A stretch of 64,000 bases of DNA. Source: Phialophora verrucosa. Taxonomy: Eukaryota > Ascomycota > Eurotiomycetes > Chaetothyriales > Herpotrichiellaceae. Position 1 is the stretch's first letter; each line of letters opens with the position of its first letter. The stretch covers positions 1,674,001-1,738,000 of the forward strand of contig MSED01000002.1 of the NCBI GenBank assembly GCA_002099365.1. Reading direction: 5' to 3'. The position numbers and the translations under genes are program-made. Below, piece by piece: positions 1 through 12,900 of this stretch. Under the pieces are notes generated by a model. The model saw only the letters and a list, made by a program, of their open reading frames with translations, was not told the DNA's origin and did not search any database.

Positions 1-3000
1 GGCAGCTCTCGGGGTCAGTGGCAGAAGGCGGTCGCATTGACGGCGGGTTGGGGGAGTACAGCATGACTGCTGCAGTGGATATTCAACCATGTGACGAGCT
101 GCTTGAGCTGCACTTCGAAGCGAGTATGACTCGGGATCACAGAATCCTTTCAGTAGTCGCAATTGGTCGCTCCGTGCTCCGAGAAACGATATGCGAACCG
201 ACAGGTGACTGCTGGCTGATTTGACCTCGCAGACGTCGTTGTTGCAGGTGAAATCTTGCAGTGTGGGTGGGGTTGAAAATGCAGCCTCGGTGGCAGATGC
301 GAGGTGGTGCTCTCGAGCTGCGTCGCATTAGCCTTGGTTTGGTTTCCGTTCGTATTCAGGAGTTCGGTTGTGAGTGCTCGTAATGGACCAACCGCGAGGC
401 CGGAATGTCTACGAGTAGGTGTATCACAGTACGAGGTAACAGAGCAGCCGATTTGTTCATTCGCGACTCGGTGAAGTTGCGAGTGAGGAAAGTGAGCGTG
501 TCAGATTGCTACGGAGCCCTTTCAGGCAAGCCAGGGTTCGTGGCAAGCTATTGTCGGGCGGGATGGCGACATGAGATGGGAAGCGACGCTTGAACCATAG
601 CGAATGGCATTAATCCCTCAGAAATACCCATTAGCACCAACTCGATGTCTGTGGGTTATTTTGGAGACTACGGGCTGGACCCATCTCGCCAGCTGCACGC
701 CAGTCCCGTGCAGGCCACTCACATTCTCCCTCGAGATCCAGAATCTTGCATGAATAGTACTGACAATTCGCATTTGCGATTGAAATCATTGTTCTCAGTA
801 AACATCCCGCGGTGGATTGGGGTGGCCGTTGCAAGCTATCCGTGCATGCGAGACGAGCTCAATGTCAACCAGTAGCGTGGAGTAACCCGCGCTTGTCGTG
901 CTCCCTCCGCATTCTTGATGAAGAGCTTCTTGCATCTGTCGACCAGGTGGTAGCTACGAGCAACCTCGCATTCACGGCTCCCATGCTACTACTGTGTACC
1001 GAGCTATTCCTAACGTACAAGCTCTTGTGTCCAGGCTCTTGGTCCCAGGAGAGTTCGTGTGGATGTTTCTCCACGTTACATACTAATTCCATACTCGTAC
1101 TCGTAGATTCTGCTTACAAGGAACATCGATGCACAGACTGCCTGTCCAATGTTGGACGTTTCGAAATCTCCCGAGAGAGCTTCATTTCGAATTGCGGGCC
1201 ACAGTGGATTCCTGCATCATGTGAAGAGATCTCGCGCCACTGTCTGCAGCTGGTTGGTCTGCAGTCCGGATACCTGCATCGCTTTCATGCAGTCACCCAG
1301 TCTGAGTACAGCTATTGTGGGGTACAAGACTCAGCAACATACCTGACAGCAGACCTGCCGTGCCTGCGTTGTCAGGGTAGGATGCCATGTCAGAAACTCG
1401 TACGGAGTACATATGAACCTTGGTAACGAGCTGTACTGGGCATCCCTCTCGTAAGGAAGAGCCCGCGAGCCGTGCGGGCCGTCAGCGCTCAACAAGAACA
1501 GTTCCCCCTTGTCAGCATAATCGGAAGCACGCGGGAATTCTGTGCGAGTCTGCCTGTGGCGCAGGTGGCGATGCATAGCCACGTAGTGGCGTCAGTTGTT
1601 TTGACGTCATGTCTGCTGAGAGTGGCCAACCACCTGCCATCGAAGACGTCGAAGGCTGCATCCAGCCTGGTGGATCGCAGGCAGGTTCACTTAGCCGCGA
1701 AGCATGAAATCTTGGTACGAGTACCAGTATGAATGCAGGGTAAAGACACAAAAGACATATGACGTGCATCGTCAGGCACGAACCACCGAGGTGCTGTGCA
1801 CGGTAACCGGCACTGTGCTAGACGAATGTGGGCCGCCGTTGTTGTCCATGATGTAGCTGGGTTGAGGGTTCAAATCCAGCAAGTCATTCGACAGTGATGA
1901 CAGCATCGACGACAGATTGATTTCCGGCGCACAATCCTACGGCAGTTGTCCTAGATTATATAGACGCCGGAGTCAGCAGTGATCATCGAAGTTGCGTTGT
2001 CGTAGGCAAGAAACGGTCCGTATGGAGACTTGAAGACTTGTTGAATTCCCGAGATGCATTCTGTCATATTGCGTCAGAGAGCGAATATTTCAGGTCACTG
2101 TGCGCGAACCATAGCGATCTTCGGGTATGGATACTTGTTTTTCATGCCGAATGTTACCGTCAGGTTGATCTGACCCTGGCAAACCCAGGCGTGCAGGTCG
2201 GGCTCATCGGGGTGCGAGTACCGAGTAGTTGTATTCGTACCGTCAAAGCAAAACCATGAACTTGTGTTAGGTTTCCTGGTTTCGCTAACTTAGACATGCC
2301 ATATCCCAGCACTCCGGGTACCGGGTACCCATATGGTGAGATCAACATGGCTGTGAGGAGCACAATGCATATCCAGGTACAAATTTAGCACTCAGACAAG
2401 CAACATTCCAGAAGTGGTGTATGACCACACTTTGATCAGAAAAACAAAGCAGCGAGGATCTGTCACTGTTGGGTCGGTGCAGTGCACGCACGCGAACTCG
2501 TCGTTTCTGCTGACTTTGTGTTTTCAAGCGCAATATCAATGCGTTTAGCGATCAATACCTATTCGCGGAGGTCAATTTTAATGCGACCTCCCCAGTGGAA
2601 GTGCAGAAGACCGCAGGGTGACAGTGGATAAGTTAGACGATGCAAAGCATTCATTCTGCTGGCTGGATATCCGTCGCAGTGAGGCAAGGAAGTGGGCGAT
2701 GCCGAGGGGGCTTTACTCGCGATTCGGGGGGCCGTCTGGCGGTGGGCAGCAGCTAGCCGGGCGCCTCTGGCTTTTAAAGGATTTGATCAACAACGACCCA
2801 TTCCGGGCTACCGTTTGAGAATTAGCGGGCGGTAGGCTTTGTAGGCTTGGGTGGGTTTTGGGTCTTGCAATGGCCATGCCCGGAACAGGAGATTTGACTG
2901 ACTAGACTCGCTGCCTGTACGTCGCTCACCTCTGTTTTGCTGGAGACACGCAAGTTGCAACCCTAAGAAAAGCCTGGCGATCCACCTACGGACAAGTTGA

Positions 3001-3149
3001 ATTCTTCCCGCCAACTGGAATTGATCGAAAACACAAGCGCTCGCTCACCCACTTTGCAAGTGCACAAATCACTTGACTTGTCAGTGACTGGCTGCGCACA
3101 ATCACAAAGAAAAGAGAGTCGAGTCCCTCCGGTCTGTCCTGGCATCTTC
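1..3149. other. Intergenic, no supported gene
   Basis: About 3.1 kb without a convincing coding region. Open frames are short, overlap on both strands and mostly lack an ATG start. I see no domain-like sequence. It contains several copies of the short motif TACTCGTA/TACGAGTA (410-417, 1092-1105, 1716-1723). The remaining sequence shows nothing I can name. Confidence 0.5.
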
Positions 3150-3812
3150 TGGCTTGCTGCGTCTCCTCATCACCAATCTTTTCTCCAACATCAGCTGGAC
3201 CCTTTGCCGGCTGCCCGCACAGCATTTTCCCTCATCTTTCATCCTTTCCCAATCATCTTCGAGCCGTTTCCTGTCGACCCTGTCGACCCTCCCAAAACCC
3301 TTTCCGTCTTCCTGCGATTAGTCCTCAACCATCCTTTCCTTCCGTCTTCTTCCTGTCCAGCATATTCTCTTTCTTCTGCAAACTTCGCGTAAGCAATCCG
3401 TCCTTCACTGCTTCATATACCCGCATATCACTCACAACTCTTTGCAGCAACCGATTTCTCCCCGTCCCGCACTCACACACGGCACCAGTCCGCCACCTCG
3501 CGCACCGCAGTCCTCTTTCAACCCGTCCAACCGCCAAAGCCTCTGGTGACATTTCACGACCCCTCCTCCTGATCTTTCTGGACTTTGGGGTTTGTACAGA
3601 GGTATCGAATCGTTGAACATCACACCATGTCGAAATCCGATTTATAACAGCGGCGGTCCTAGTGGGCCAAAATTTACCCCCCAGTATACACACAACCGAA
3701 TCTTTCGGGCACCTGTGTGTTTGTAATCCTCTAGGCTGAGATCGGTTCATCCCATCTCAGACTCTCGAAGGAGGTTTTCTGGTCTTTCCTTATCCACCGC
3801 GAGTCTTTGCAG
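3150..3812 (+). promoter_or_regulatory. Pyrimidine-rich promoter/5' leader of the DUF2457 gene
   Basis: The stretch before the ATG at 3813 is strongly C/T-rich on the + strand, with many tcttc, ctttcc and cctcc runs (about 3150-3560). CT-rich blocks of this type usually lie upstream of or around transcription starts in filamentous ascomycetes. The exact start site and any leader intron cannot be placed from sequence alone. Confidence 0.4.
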
Positions 3813-6107
3813 ATGGCACACCATCAAAAACACCAGAGAGACGCTAGTAGACGAGACACTGCCATGCAGAGTCTACTCAAAATCTTTAATATGTCGAATG
3901 CTCCCACAGTTCCTCTGGACGACGAGGAACTTGGTGCAGACCCCGACGAACCACCAGACGATCAGGTATCTCCTCTTACCTCCCTCGCCCCCAACGCCGC
4001 CCTCTACAATCGATCCATGGCTCCCGGATACAGTCGTCGAGAATCCCTCTTGACCCGTGCTATCATGGCCGAGAACAAGCACGAAGACGATGTTCACGGG
4101 TTCCCGGGCCGTGGCCTGTCAACGACGTCCTCTCACAGCACAGCCAGCATGCCTTCCACAGCGGAATTGACCAGCGACGGCGACACCTCCCAGTCTCGGT
4201 CCGCTACGCCCAGCCCGCCTCCTCCTTCGAGCCGCTTCAGCCAAATTTTGAACCTCAGAAAGGCCAGCCCCAAGGTCGTAATTGCTCCTGTCACCAAGGG
4301 TGAGAAGGAAACCGTTGCGCCGGTTGGCGAGGCAGCAGTGGAAAAGACGTTGGGCCGTAAACGATGCATAATGTTCGCCTGTGGCGGGACGGAATCGGAG
4401 AAGAGTAAGGAAAACCTGAGCAAGGAAGAGTCAGGAGAACCAGAAGCTCCCAAGCGAAAATGCGCCCTTACCTTTGCTTGTCCTACTCGGTCCACCTCCA
4501 AGGAGGCCAAGAACCTTCCGTCCAAACTCCAAGTGGAGGCGAGAGCCGCACGTCGTCCATCCCCTGCTCCAGCTATGAGACGGAAATCGACGACATCTGA
4601 GTCGGCCGATCTTTCTGGCCGTTCTGCCGAGACGGCCAGGATCACCATTTCTGAGAAAGCCAAACTGTCGTCGCCGATCCCGAAACCTGCCTTCCACGAG
4701 TTTGGTACCTCTCAAGACGAGACTGACTCGTGGGTTGACAAGCCCAGCTTCCACAGGGAGAAGCTCACCTTGGATGACTGTATGAAAAAGGAGAACCGTA
4801 TCCGCCAGATCGGTAAGGAAGCTGAGGAGGAGGCTGAAGAGGAAGAGAGGGAGCAGGAGGAATTCGAGGCAGCCGCCGAGGCCAATGACCACGAAGATGA
4901 TTTTGCTCCTTCTGAGGACGGTTCCGACGGCGGCAACGAGTCTGATGACGAAGGCGGCTTCGCTAGCTCCGACGAGGAAAGCGATGCCGGCTCCGAGTAT
5001 CAGTTCTGGGCACCCTTCACTGCCAATACTACTTCGAGCACGGAGCATCTCAACATCACCCACTTCAGCTCTCGTAGGCGATCTGAAGCGAGTTCCGTCG
5101 AGTCTATGACCCATTCAGGCAACTCCCACCTCCACTCCATGATGCGGCAAGCTGGCAGGCGTCCAAACAATGCCTCCAGAGTACTAAAAATGAGACCCGG
5201 AACCCCCGAACTACCCGACAGCACTGACTTCGTCTGCGGTACTCTCGACGAGGACCGCCCACTGGAGGCAGCATACCTCTCATGCCGTGCGCAGAGGATG
5301 CGACAGAAGCACGTCCCAATTCCGCAAGATATCGATCCGAGCTTCCCTACTACCGACCCTGAGGACAATGGAAATGAAAGCGACGACGAGATAGACGGGT
5401 CTCACCACAGCTCGGACGGTCCTCGGTGGCTCAAGGAGGACTTCGCTGGGTTTGAAGAGGACCACCATGGCCGTCGGAAGTCATCGATTGTGTCTCCGGT
5501 AGACGAAACACCGTCTCCACCTCACGTCGCCATTGGCGTACGACCAGGTCGGGCCACTCTCCGCTCACCGCTGCCCAGAGTCACAACTGCTCGGTCACCG
5601 CCGCCGCGGAAACTGTTCGGGCATTCTCCGACTAGGAACAGGTCGCCTTTCCCAGCAGCCAAGTTGCGGTCACCTCGTGGTTCCCCTACCAATGCCGGCA
5701 TTCCGACAAAGATCAGGCTTCGGGGTCTTGCGCAACGTCCAGGCATGGAACGCACAGCATCTCTCCCCGATACTCCCAACCCGTTCTTCAAGAACTTCAA
5801 CATCGGCAGCCCTTCGATCTCGAACATTGCTTCTGGAGCTGTGACACCCGCAGTTGAGGAGCCTCCCCGTCCAGACATGCATGTCCGAGGCCCAGTCGAC
5901 ATTGTTGCTGGTCTCGAGAAGAAACGCCAGAAACGGAAAGAAAAGTTCTGGCGGCAACACTGTCGCAAAGCGGCCAAAGAGCAAGCTGAACGCAAGCCTG
6001 TTCCGGGTCGTGGCGCCGAGAGGATGAAGGAGCTTGGTCTCGAGTGCGCCGAACGTACAAGAGGCTATGGCACCGGGCAACAGACCCAATTGGTGCTTTC
6101 ACTTTGA
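3813..6107 (+). CDS. DUF2457-family serine-rich, acidic protein
   Basis: A single 764-residue open frame. The start is the ATG at 3813; an upstream in-frame TTG at 3807 is not a plausible start. The N-terminal half is Ser/Pro/Thr-rich. Around residues 306-335 lies the block with SWVDKP and LTLDDCMKKENRIRQIG, followed by a long Glu/Asp tract (about 335-400) and the ASSDEESDAGSEYQFWAP segment, all of which I associate with the fungal DUF2457 family. The C-terminus is basic (EKKRQKRKEKFWRQHCRK, about 690-720) and could be a nuclear-localisation-like signal. There are no membrane segments or signal peptide. The biochemical function is unknown; older annotations call family members conserved serine-rich proteins. 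The family call rests on recognition of these blocks by eye. Confidence 0.75.
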   Translation: MAHHQKHQRDASRRDTAMQSLLKIFNMSNAPTVPLDDEELGADPDEPPDDQVSPLTSLAPNAALYNRSMAPGYSRRESLLTRAIMAENKHEDDVHGFPGRGLSTTSSHSTASMPSTAELTSDGDTSQSRSATPSPPPPSSRFSQILNLRKASPKVVIAPVTKGEKETVAPVGEAAVEKTLGRKRCIMFACGGTESEKSKENLSKEESGEPEAPKRKCALTFACPTRSTSKEAKNLPSKLQVEARAARRPSPAPAMRRKSTTSESADLSGRSAETARITISEKAKLSSPIPKPAFHEFGTSQDETDSWVDKPSFHREKLTLDDCMKKENRIRQIGKEAEEEAEEEEREQEEFEAAAEANDHEDDFAPSEDGSDGGNESDDEGGFASSDEESDAGSEYQFWAPFTANTTSSTEHLNITHFSSRRRSEASSVESMTHSGNSHLHSMMRQAGRRPNNASRVLKMRPGTPELPDSTDFVCGTLDEDRPLEAAYLSCRAQRMRQKHVPIPQDIDPSFPTTDPEDNGNESDDEIDGSHHSSDGPRWLKEDFAGFEEDHHGRRKSSIVSPVDETPSPPHVAIGVRPGRATLRSPLPRVTTARSPPPRKLFGHSPTRNRSPFPAAKLRSPRGSPTNAGIPTKIRLRGLAQRPGMERTASLPDTPNPFFKNFNIGSPSISNIASGAVTPAVEEPPRPDMHVRGPVDIVAGLEKKRQKRKEKFWRQHCRKAAKEQAERKPVPGRGAERMKELGLECAERTRGYGTGQQTQLVLSL

Positions 6108-6937
6108 TTCACTTCGCACAACACCTATTCTTGGTACATATACCGCCTTTCATTTGTTGGCAATTTTCACAAGGGCTCACTGAAGCCTGGATTTGAAACC
6201 ATAGCCTGGGTTGGGATCTTGCACTCGAATATGACGATTCATGATAGGGTTGGCGGCGGCGACAAAGGTTATTGCACTGCCTGGGATATGTCTCGATCCA
6301 CAGCATCGTTTAGCGACGGGTTCTTCACGCACAGGCGCGCGTTCCTACGAAGGGACTCCTACATTTTGGCATTGTATATACATGGATCATCAGTATGATC
6401 CCCAGATATCCGCGCAGCTATCTCGAGCCAGGAAAGCCTTGGCCGATGGCAGGGTCGAATACATAACAGTAAACAATATTTCCGCGGGTTTTCTCTCCAT
6501 GCTTGCGTTGCAAGGGGTTGTCGTGGGCTATGACTACTATGTAGTAGAGAAGAGGCGGGCGGTTCTGGACAGAGTAGCCTCGAGTCGATCAGCACCGGTG
6601 ACCCTGCTGAACCTCAGAACAAATGCCTCAACATAGATGGCGACACTGGTAGCTACCGTAGGTCCAAAATACAGTACGGGAGTATCTGGCAAAGATCCCA
6701 GCGACACTTCGCTTAACAATCGAAGGGTGACGGTGTGACAGAGCGACGTATCTTGTTGTCAGGCGATCCCGCACAAACGCATCACGTGACAGGCACAGGA
6801 CCTTCGTCATTTCGAATGGGAAACTGCCACCGTATACCGTGAGATATTCTGGTCCTGTACATATCCTCGTCTTTGCACCCTCGTGTCATCGACATCGCCT
6901 ACAACTACAGCTTCCCAAGCCCACGCCACTAGTCAAC
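6108..6937. other. Intergenic between the DUF2457 gene and sar1
   Basis: About 830 bases with only short unsupported frames. It should hold the 3' end of the DUF2457 transcript and the promoter and leader of sar1. No specific element recognised. Confidence 0.5.
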
Positions 6938-7897
6938 ATGTGGATCATTAATTGGTGTATGTCGACACTGCCGATTGTGGTAGACTTCCGGACGCTGATG
7001 TTTCTTGCTGGATTTAGTCTACGACATCCTCGCCTCCCTGGGGCTCCTCAACAAACATGCCAAACTCCTGTTCCTCGGCCTGGACAATGCAGGCAAGACG
7101 ACGTTATTACACATGTTGAAGGTACGAGTGCTGCTGCGAGACCAAGTTGACGAAGCGGCGGGTCTCAAGTGAAGGTGCAAGAGGTGGCGGACGACGAAAG
7201 GGAAACACCTACGATCCGATTCTGCATTGCATATCTGGCATGACGCCAAAGGCTGACGTTTCCGCCCAACAGAATGACCGAGTCGCAATTCTCCAGCCTA
7301 CATTACATCCTAGTATGCTCCCTGTGCTTGCGGTGCCTACAAGCTGCGCAATTTGACGTTCCAACTGACCAAAACCTGAACAGCCTCTGAAGAACTCGCC
7401 ATTGGCAACAACAGATTCACAACCTTTGATCTTGGTGGCCATCAGCAAGGTACGCTTGATCCTAGTCCTTCCATCGGTATATCTCAAAACCTGACAATCA
7501 TCCAGCCCGCCGACTCTGGCGCGACTATTTCCCCGAGGTCTCTGGCATCGTCTTCCTCGTTGACGCAAAAGACCACGAACGTCTCCCCGAGGCAAAAGCT
7601 GAACTCGACGCCCTACTCGCCATGGAAGATCTAGCAAAGACCCCCTTCCTGGTTCTGGGAAACAAGATCGATCACCCAGATGCCGTGTCGGAGGACGAGC
7701 TGAGACATCAATTGGGACTGTATCAGACTACGGGGAAGGGCAAGGTGCCGCTGGAAGGGATCAGGCCAATCGAGGTCTTCATGTGCAGCGTCGTTATGAG
7801 ACAGGGTGAGTAGATGAACTCTATAAGGTGGAGTGAGACTGACGAGCTCTCGATAGGTTATGGTGAGGGCATCAGATGGCTGGCCCAGTACGTCTAG
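6938..7897 (+). CDS. sar1: Small COPII coat GTPase SAR1
   Basis: Six exons: 6938-6956, 7018-7121, 7273-7312, 7384-7449, 7506-7805 and 7857-7897, giving 189 residues, the usual length for this family. All introns have GT..AG borders and the frame closes at TAG 7895-7897. The protein opens with [15 protein letters not shown], the amphipathic N-terminal helix that inserts into the ER membrane in place of the ARF myristoyl helix. Nucleotide-binding motifs are intact: GLDNAGKT (27-34), DLGGHQ (70-75) and NKID (129-132). The hydrophobic end [13 protein letters not shown] is also typical. Known role of the family: GTP-bound Sar1 recruits Sec23/24 to start COPII vesicle budding at the ER. The first exon is only 19 nt and the third 40 nt, so automatic predictors may miss them. 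Confidence 0.96.
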
Positions 7898-9788
7898 ATA
7901 AGCGACGCACGGCGATCCAAGACACGCGAGCAGCTACACAGAGCAGCCACCGGTCGACCGTCATGAAGAATGCAATTCAAGCCCATCGCCGAGCGCCCGG
8001 AGGACCTCGCTCTCAAGTACCGACCGAATTTCATCGACGCAACCCGCAGCCCCTCATCAGCTAGACCACATGCAAGCCAAAGGGAATCAGCGGCTCCATC
8101 AACTCGTCTTGGGCATCACCCAGACTATGCCTTTGACGAACGGAAGGCAAGAAGACAACGGCATACTTTTGGCGTAGGGCATTCGCTTCTAGGCCATTTA
8201 GAGACTCCCAAACACCATTTTGCCAATGAAGAACGGAACATGATCGAAAGGAAGAAAGCGTCTCTCGTCAACAGAACCCCGGCCCCAAGCACTACACTCT
8301 CCTCCCCTGCCTGGCGCAGCAGGCCAGATTCATGCATTTGAGTCTGTGTTGAGCTGGACTGCCTGCGTGGATTGTATTCCGTGTTTTGTTGCTTCTACCA
8401 CTCCCGGGAACTGCACGAGAGGTGCCCATTCAACTTTATCTTTGTAGCTCTCCCTGCCTTTTCCTCTCCCCATCTCCGACGCCAAAAAAGGGTGCCTGCA
8501 TTGCAGTTTTCCTCGTTTCTTCGCGCAAAGCTCCGCTGTCTTCCCTCGCGTCTGCCGAATCTTGAGGTGGTGCCATATATCTGCGCTTCGGCACCCATGC
8601 TCTCTCCAGTCTCGATGTTCTAGCACTCGTTTGAACTTCCCACGTATCCCCGTCCTTGCTCCGTTAGGCGAACGCCGAACCGACGAATCGCTTGTTCCTG
8701 GATCATGTGGTCGGTCGATTGATGTGTTGGTCATGGCTCATAGATGGATTGGATGGATTCCTTACTTACCAACACGGCCGTGTCGCAGTTCGATGTGGCT
8801 TACCGCGCAAGATACGTCTAGCCTACCTTTACTGTGTCGATGTAGCTCGGCTGGATGGTTTCAAACGGTCCGAAACCACATTCCCGGGACAAGAAGAGCA
8901 CCTAGGCACTCGCTCCCGGGTGTCTCTGATGACTGGACTGACAGACCAGTGCATTCGACTTGGCATTAACATCACGATTCGGTTTGACGAGAAGGGTGGC
9001 CACATCCGCACCCCTTGATGCTGTCGCCGCGGACACGAAAGGACATAGGCTGTACACGACAAGGTCATGGATATCTGAGTATGTGCTGTGGAGACTGCAA
9101 TTGTGTGATATCATCTGCGTAGGTTCTGTCTTGCACCGCGGATACAATCATTCTCATGCGCGTTATCGTGGTCCGTTGCTCCCGTCGTGATCGTCTTTGA
9201 AAGCATGAAAACAAAAATCATCAGTAGCATGGTACAGTGGGGCGGACGGAAAGGTAATCTTGCGTTGCGCCCTGCGCTCCGGCAACGTGTTTCCTCCCTC
9301 TTTTGGCACAGACAACATACAGCTGCACCTGGACAGTGCACATGGGGTCGAGAATCTGAATGGTCAAGAATGATTTCTCCGCGCCTCGCAGACCACAAGT
9401 CCTGTCCCTGACATGTTTGCCATCCGTAACCCATTGAACTTCCGGGCCCATGGAGAATGAAATAAAATCCTTCTATCACCTCGAATCGACTCAACACCTC
9501 GCCCGAGCGTTGTGGTTGTTGAATTCGGCGCGTGCGCCCGGTTCCTCTTGGAGACGTGTCGGCAGACTGGTACAAGGTCGGGTACTCGGGAAGTCTTCCC
9601 AAAAGTCCCAAAGATGACATGTTCATGGGAAAGTGGAGAATATTGTCCGGTGGTCGGTCGCATGCTTCGGAATCGGGGGCAAAGGGCATTGGACGTGGGC
9701 GAAGCTTAGTCGACGGGGAAGCCAGAAGGTGACCCTATCTTCTTCCAAACCTGCTAACAATGAATGGAATCAGCCCGATTCGGGAGGT
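7898..9788. other. Intergenic between sar1 and the PP1 gene (tail to tail)
   Basis: About 1.9 kb between two convergent genes. Frames on both strands (for example 7970-8341 and 8330-8734) overlap one another, lack recognisable motifs and look like chance. It must include both 3' untranslated regions. Nothing else identified. Confidence 0.5.
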
Positions 9789-10962
9789 CTAATTTTTGGA
9801 TTTGCGAGACGGATTGCTGGGCCCGCTCGAGCTCTTGGAGCCATACACGTACTTTTGTTTCTTCTCGGCAGGTTTGAGAATCTGGTCAAGGTAGGTCAGC
9901 GACGAGAACCAGTACGGATCGGATTCGTGACTTAGTCCATACTTGGAAGGAGCACAGTAGACTTTCGTCCACGCTCATCATGGCTCCAGCATTGTCAAAC
10001 TCGCCACAGTAGTTTGGAGCGCTAAAGAGGGTGACCAATTGTCGCTTGGAGAAGAACTCGTAGCCGTCTTCCACGACTTGATGTGCTCGACAGATCAGGT
10101 CCATGTCGTGCTTTTGCAGGAATCTCGAGACGACGTCGGGTCCGAAGGTGAAGGAGACTCCACGGTCGTTCTCACTCCATCCCGTGATATCCTTATCGGG
10201 GTCCGACCAGAGCAGGTCGCAGAGGAGGCCGCAGTCAGGGATCTGTAGTTTGTTAGCAAGGCGGATACAACAGCTGAACCACTGCGGCGCGGGTGTCGCA
10301 AAACAGTTGTACTCACATCGGTTGGGCGCATGACGCGACGGATCTGTTCCATGGAGTTGAGGTCGGGGCTCAAGCCTCCGTGCATGGTGAAGATCTTCTC
10401 ATCGATGATTGCGGCAATGGGCAAGCAGTTGAAGCAGTCCGTAAATGTCTTCCACAGCTTGATGTTGTATCGGCGTTTGCACTCGTCGTAAAAACCGTAG
10501 ATACGATTGATCGAGGCACACTCATGGTTGCCGCGCAGGATGAAGAAGTTCTCGGGATACTTGATTTTGTAGGCTAAGAGCAAGCAGATGGTCTCGAGAG
10601 ATTGTTTGCCTCGATCAACGTAGTCGCCCAGGAAGAGGTAGTTTGCCTCGGGAGGGAAGCCGCCATACTCGAACAAGCGCAGGAGATCGTAGTACTGGCC
10701 GTGGATATCGCCGCAAATCTATCAATAGCGGGGTGAGCTTTGGATCGGCCGTATTTGGTTGCTCAGAGGGGTATACACGTACCTTGATCGGGGCTTCCAG
10801 CTCGAGCAATATCGGCTGGGAGATGAAGATTTCGCGTGCCTTTGTGCACAAGTAACGGATCTCGGCTTCAAGCAATTGAACTTGCTTCCCTGGTCTGCTT
10901 CCCCTGACTTCTAACAGGCGGTCAATGACAGAATCGAGATCCACCTCATTCTGGTCGGCCAT
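9789..10962 (-). CDS. glc7/bimG: Serine/threonine protein phosphatase PP1 catalytic subunit
   Basis: Four exons on the minus strand: 10783-10962, 10317-10718, 9943-10242 and 9789-9881, giving 324 residues against about 323 for fungal PP1. The start MADQNEVDLDSVIDRLLEVRG is characteristic. The metallophosphatase motifs are complete: GDIHG (63-67), GDYVDRG (91-97) and GNHE (123-126). The SAPNYCGEFDNAGAMM segment of the beta12-beta13 loop is present. The last exon encodes ILKPAEKKQKYVYG and a Ser-rich basic tail ending RKSKN. PP1 dephosphorylates Ser/Thr in many substrates with targeting subunits, controlling mitosis exit, glycogen metabolism and splicing. The CDS is complete with all catalytic metal ligands. 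Confidence 0.97.
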
Positions 10963-12900
10963 GGTGGGATCGCCGCAAGCGGGGCAAGGGGGGTGGAAGG
11001 AAGGGCGGGCGGCGACCAGCTACGGTCGGATCTCAGAGGGGTCGGGGAAACGATGTGTCTAGTCTCGCAGGTCGTAATACTAATCTAGACAGGGGAAATT
11101 CGAGTCAGTTGAGAATGAAATGTTGACGCGGAGACAGCAGCTGACGCCAGTCAATGCTTGCGGCAGTGCACGTACCAAAATGGAAGGTTCGGTCCCTGAG
11201 GCAGCCAACAATCGGCTCAGCGAAGGAGTCCGGGAGGGACTTTACCAGGGGAATATGAAAATCGCAGGCGAGGGAAACTTTAGACGTGCGGCGGCGGTGT
11301 TATCGTGGCGGGTGTCTGAGGAACTTGTGGTACAAGCAGGCTGAGGGAGGTTTTCTCGGCGCACGGCGGGCAGCGCAGATGTGGATGGTGAGCAAGAATA
11401 AACTTGACACAGTTTGATTTTTCTCGCCTCAGACAGTCACCATAACCGTGGGGTGAAGAGGGTCGCGGGTTAAGATGATGAATTGGGATCGATACTGATC
11501 GCAAAGATGCAGTCAATGTTGAGGTGCGGCACAGTGGACACGCAATCGCAGTGCGGTTTGAGCGGTTCTGGGATAAGATGGGCTGGATGAGTGGTGGATG
11601 AAAAGCAAGTGAGGGATGAGCGATGGAGGGATGAGAGCGTGAGCTGAGTGGATGGAGCCAAATCCTGGCTCAGGCGGTGTCTCGCTTGGCAGTCAACCTC
11701 GTCCACTCTGCCGCCTAACAAAGAAATTCTGCTTTGGTAATTTGTAGCAACAAGACGATGAAGTAGAAGGAGAGGAATGCGAAGAGAGACAGTCTCCCAC
11801 TTCTTCCTTGCAATGGATTGCAGTCTGGATGGTTGGACTGAAGGCGGGAGGAGCAGCTGCCACAACCGACTTCGCATTTTGCAGGAAGCCGCAACTCAAC
11901 AAGTACGGCGACCGCCTGGACCGCCCAATCGCCAACAACGGGTGTCCAGCACTTTGGTCCTTTGCAAATAAAGTCTCCAGCCTTCCGGATAACTGTTGCG
12001 GCATCTATCTCACATTACGAGATGTCCTTTTACGCTGGCATGCTGACATAAAGTGCCCAATTTATCCCTCATCTCACGTTGGAGGACAGATCTTCCTATC
12101 TTCTATCCAGGCATCCTGATGTCGTGACGACCAGAGGAATGCAATGCAGGCCACCAACGCCGTTTGTGAACAACATGACAACACCTGACACTAGCCGAAA
12201 TGCGGGAGAGATTTCGCGGATTCTTAGATTCTATTTTCTCTGCTGTCGCTTAGTTGATGGTTCGCCGCTGGTCAGACGACCCGGCAGCTTGTATCCTGCG
12301 CATAGCGATGTGGAGGTACCTCAGATGGAAAGTCGAGAGAACGCCGCTCTTTCCCAGCAACATCCGGATACCGAAGTCCCCTGTCGCTAGGCGTATGCAT
12401 ACTCCGGAGATGAGATCCTTCTCTTGTACCGAGTACATGTAAGCCCTCTGTCAGTGAGGCCATGCCGAAACTGGGCCGTATGGTGCCAGGAACGTCTGCG
12501 CTAAGGGATTGCAAACATATCAATTGAATATCTCGATTAACTTCCAACCCAGTCCGTGGTCTCATGCTTTCATACCTCATGCAAGTCAATCAACACTGTA
12601 ACATTGCCTTCACCACCAGTAGATCAAAACGCTCCATCGCTATGCATAAAACAAGATGAACAAAATCTCACGCAACCTGGGCCACACAAGAACAACAGAA
12701 AGGTACACTGGCGCCTCCAGTTACACATGCCCGCCGAGTCTTCCCGCAAAGCCACAAGGAAAGGGTATCACAACGCTGTCTTGACACGGATCCCAAATCA
12801 CCACCGAGCTAAAAACAATTCCATCTAGTGCGAAAGTCGCAGGGAAAAGTGCACCAAACCGTGATGAAGCGCAAACTGTATCGCTTCACGTGTTGCGGAC
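10963..12900. other. Intergenic upstream of PP1, downstream of the LRR gene
   Basis: About 1.9 kb. The part next to 10963 should be the PP1 promoter and leader; the part next to 12900 the 3' end of the LRR gene. Frames here are short and unsupported. A GTACCGAGTAC palindrome-like motif occurs at 12426-12436. Nothing else recognised. Confidence 0.5.

Noticed and set aside
812..1426. 204-codon plus-strand frame
   Set aside because: No ATG start (opens with GTG), Cys/Ser-rich chance-like composition and no family resemblance.
1860..1885. B-box-like GGTTCAAATCC suggesting a tRNA
   Set aside because: No acceptor or anticodon stem pairing could be built around it.
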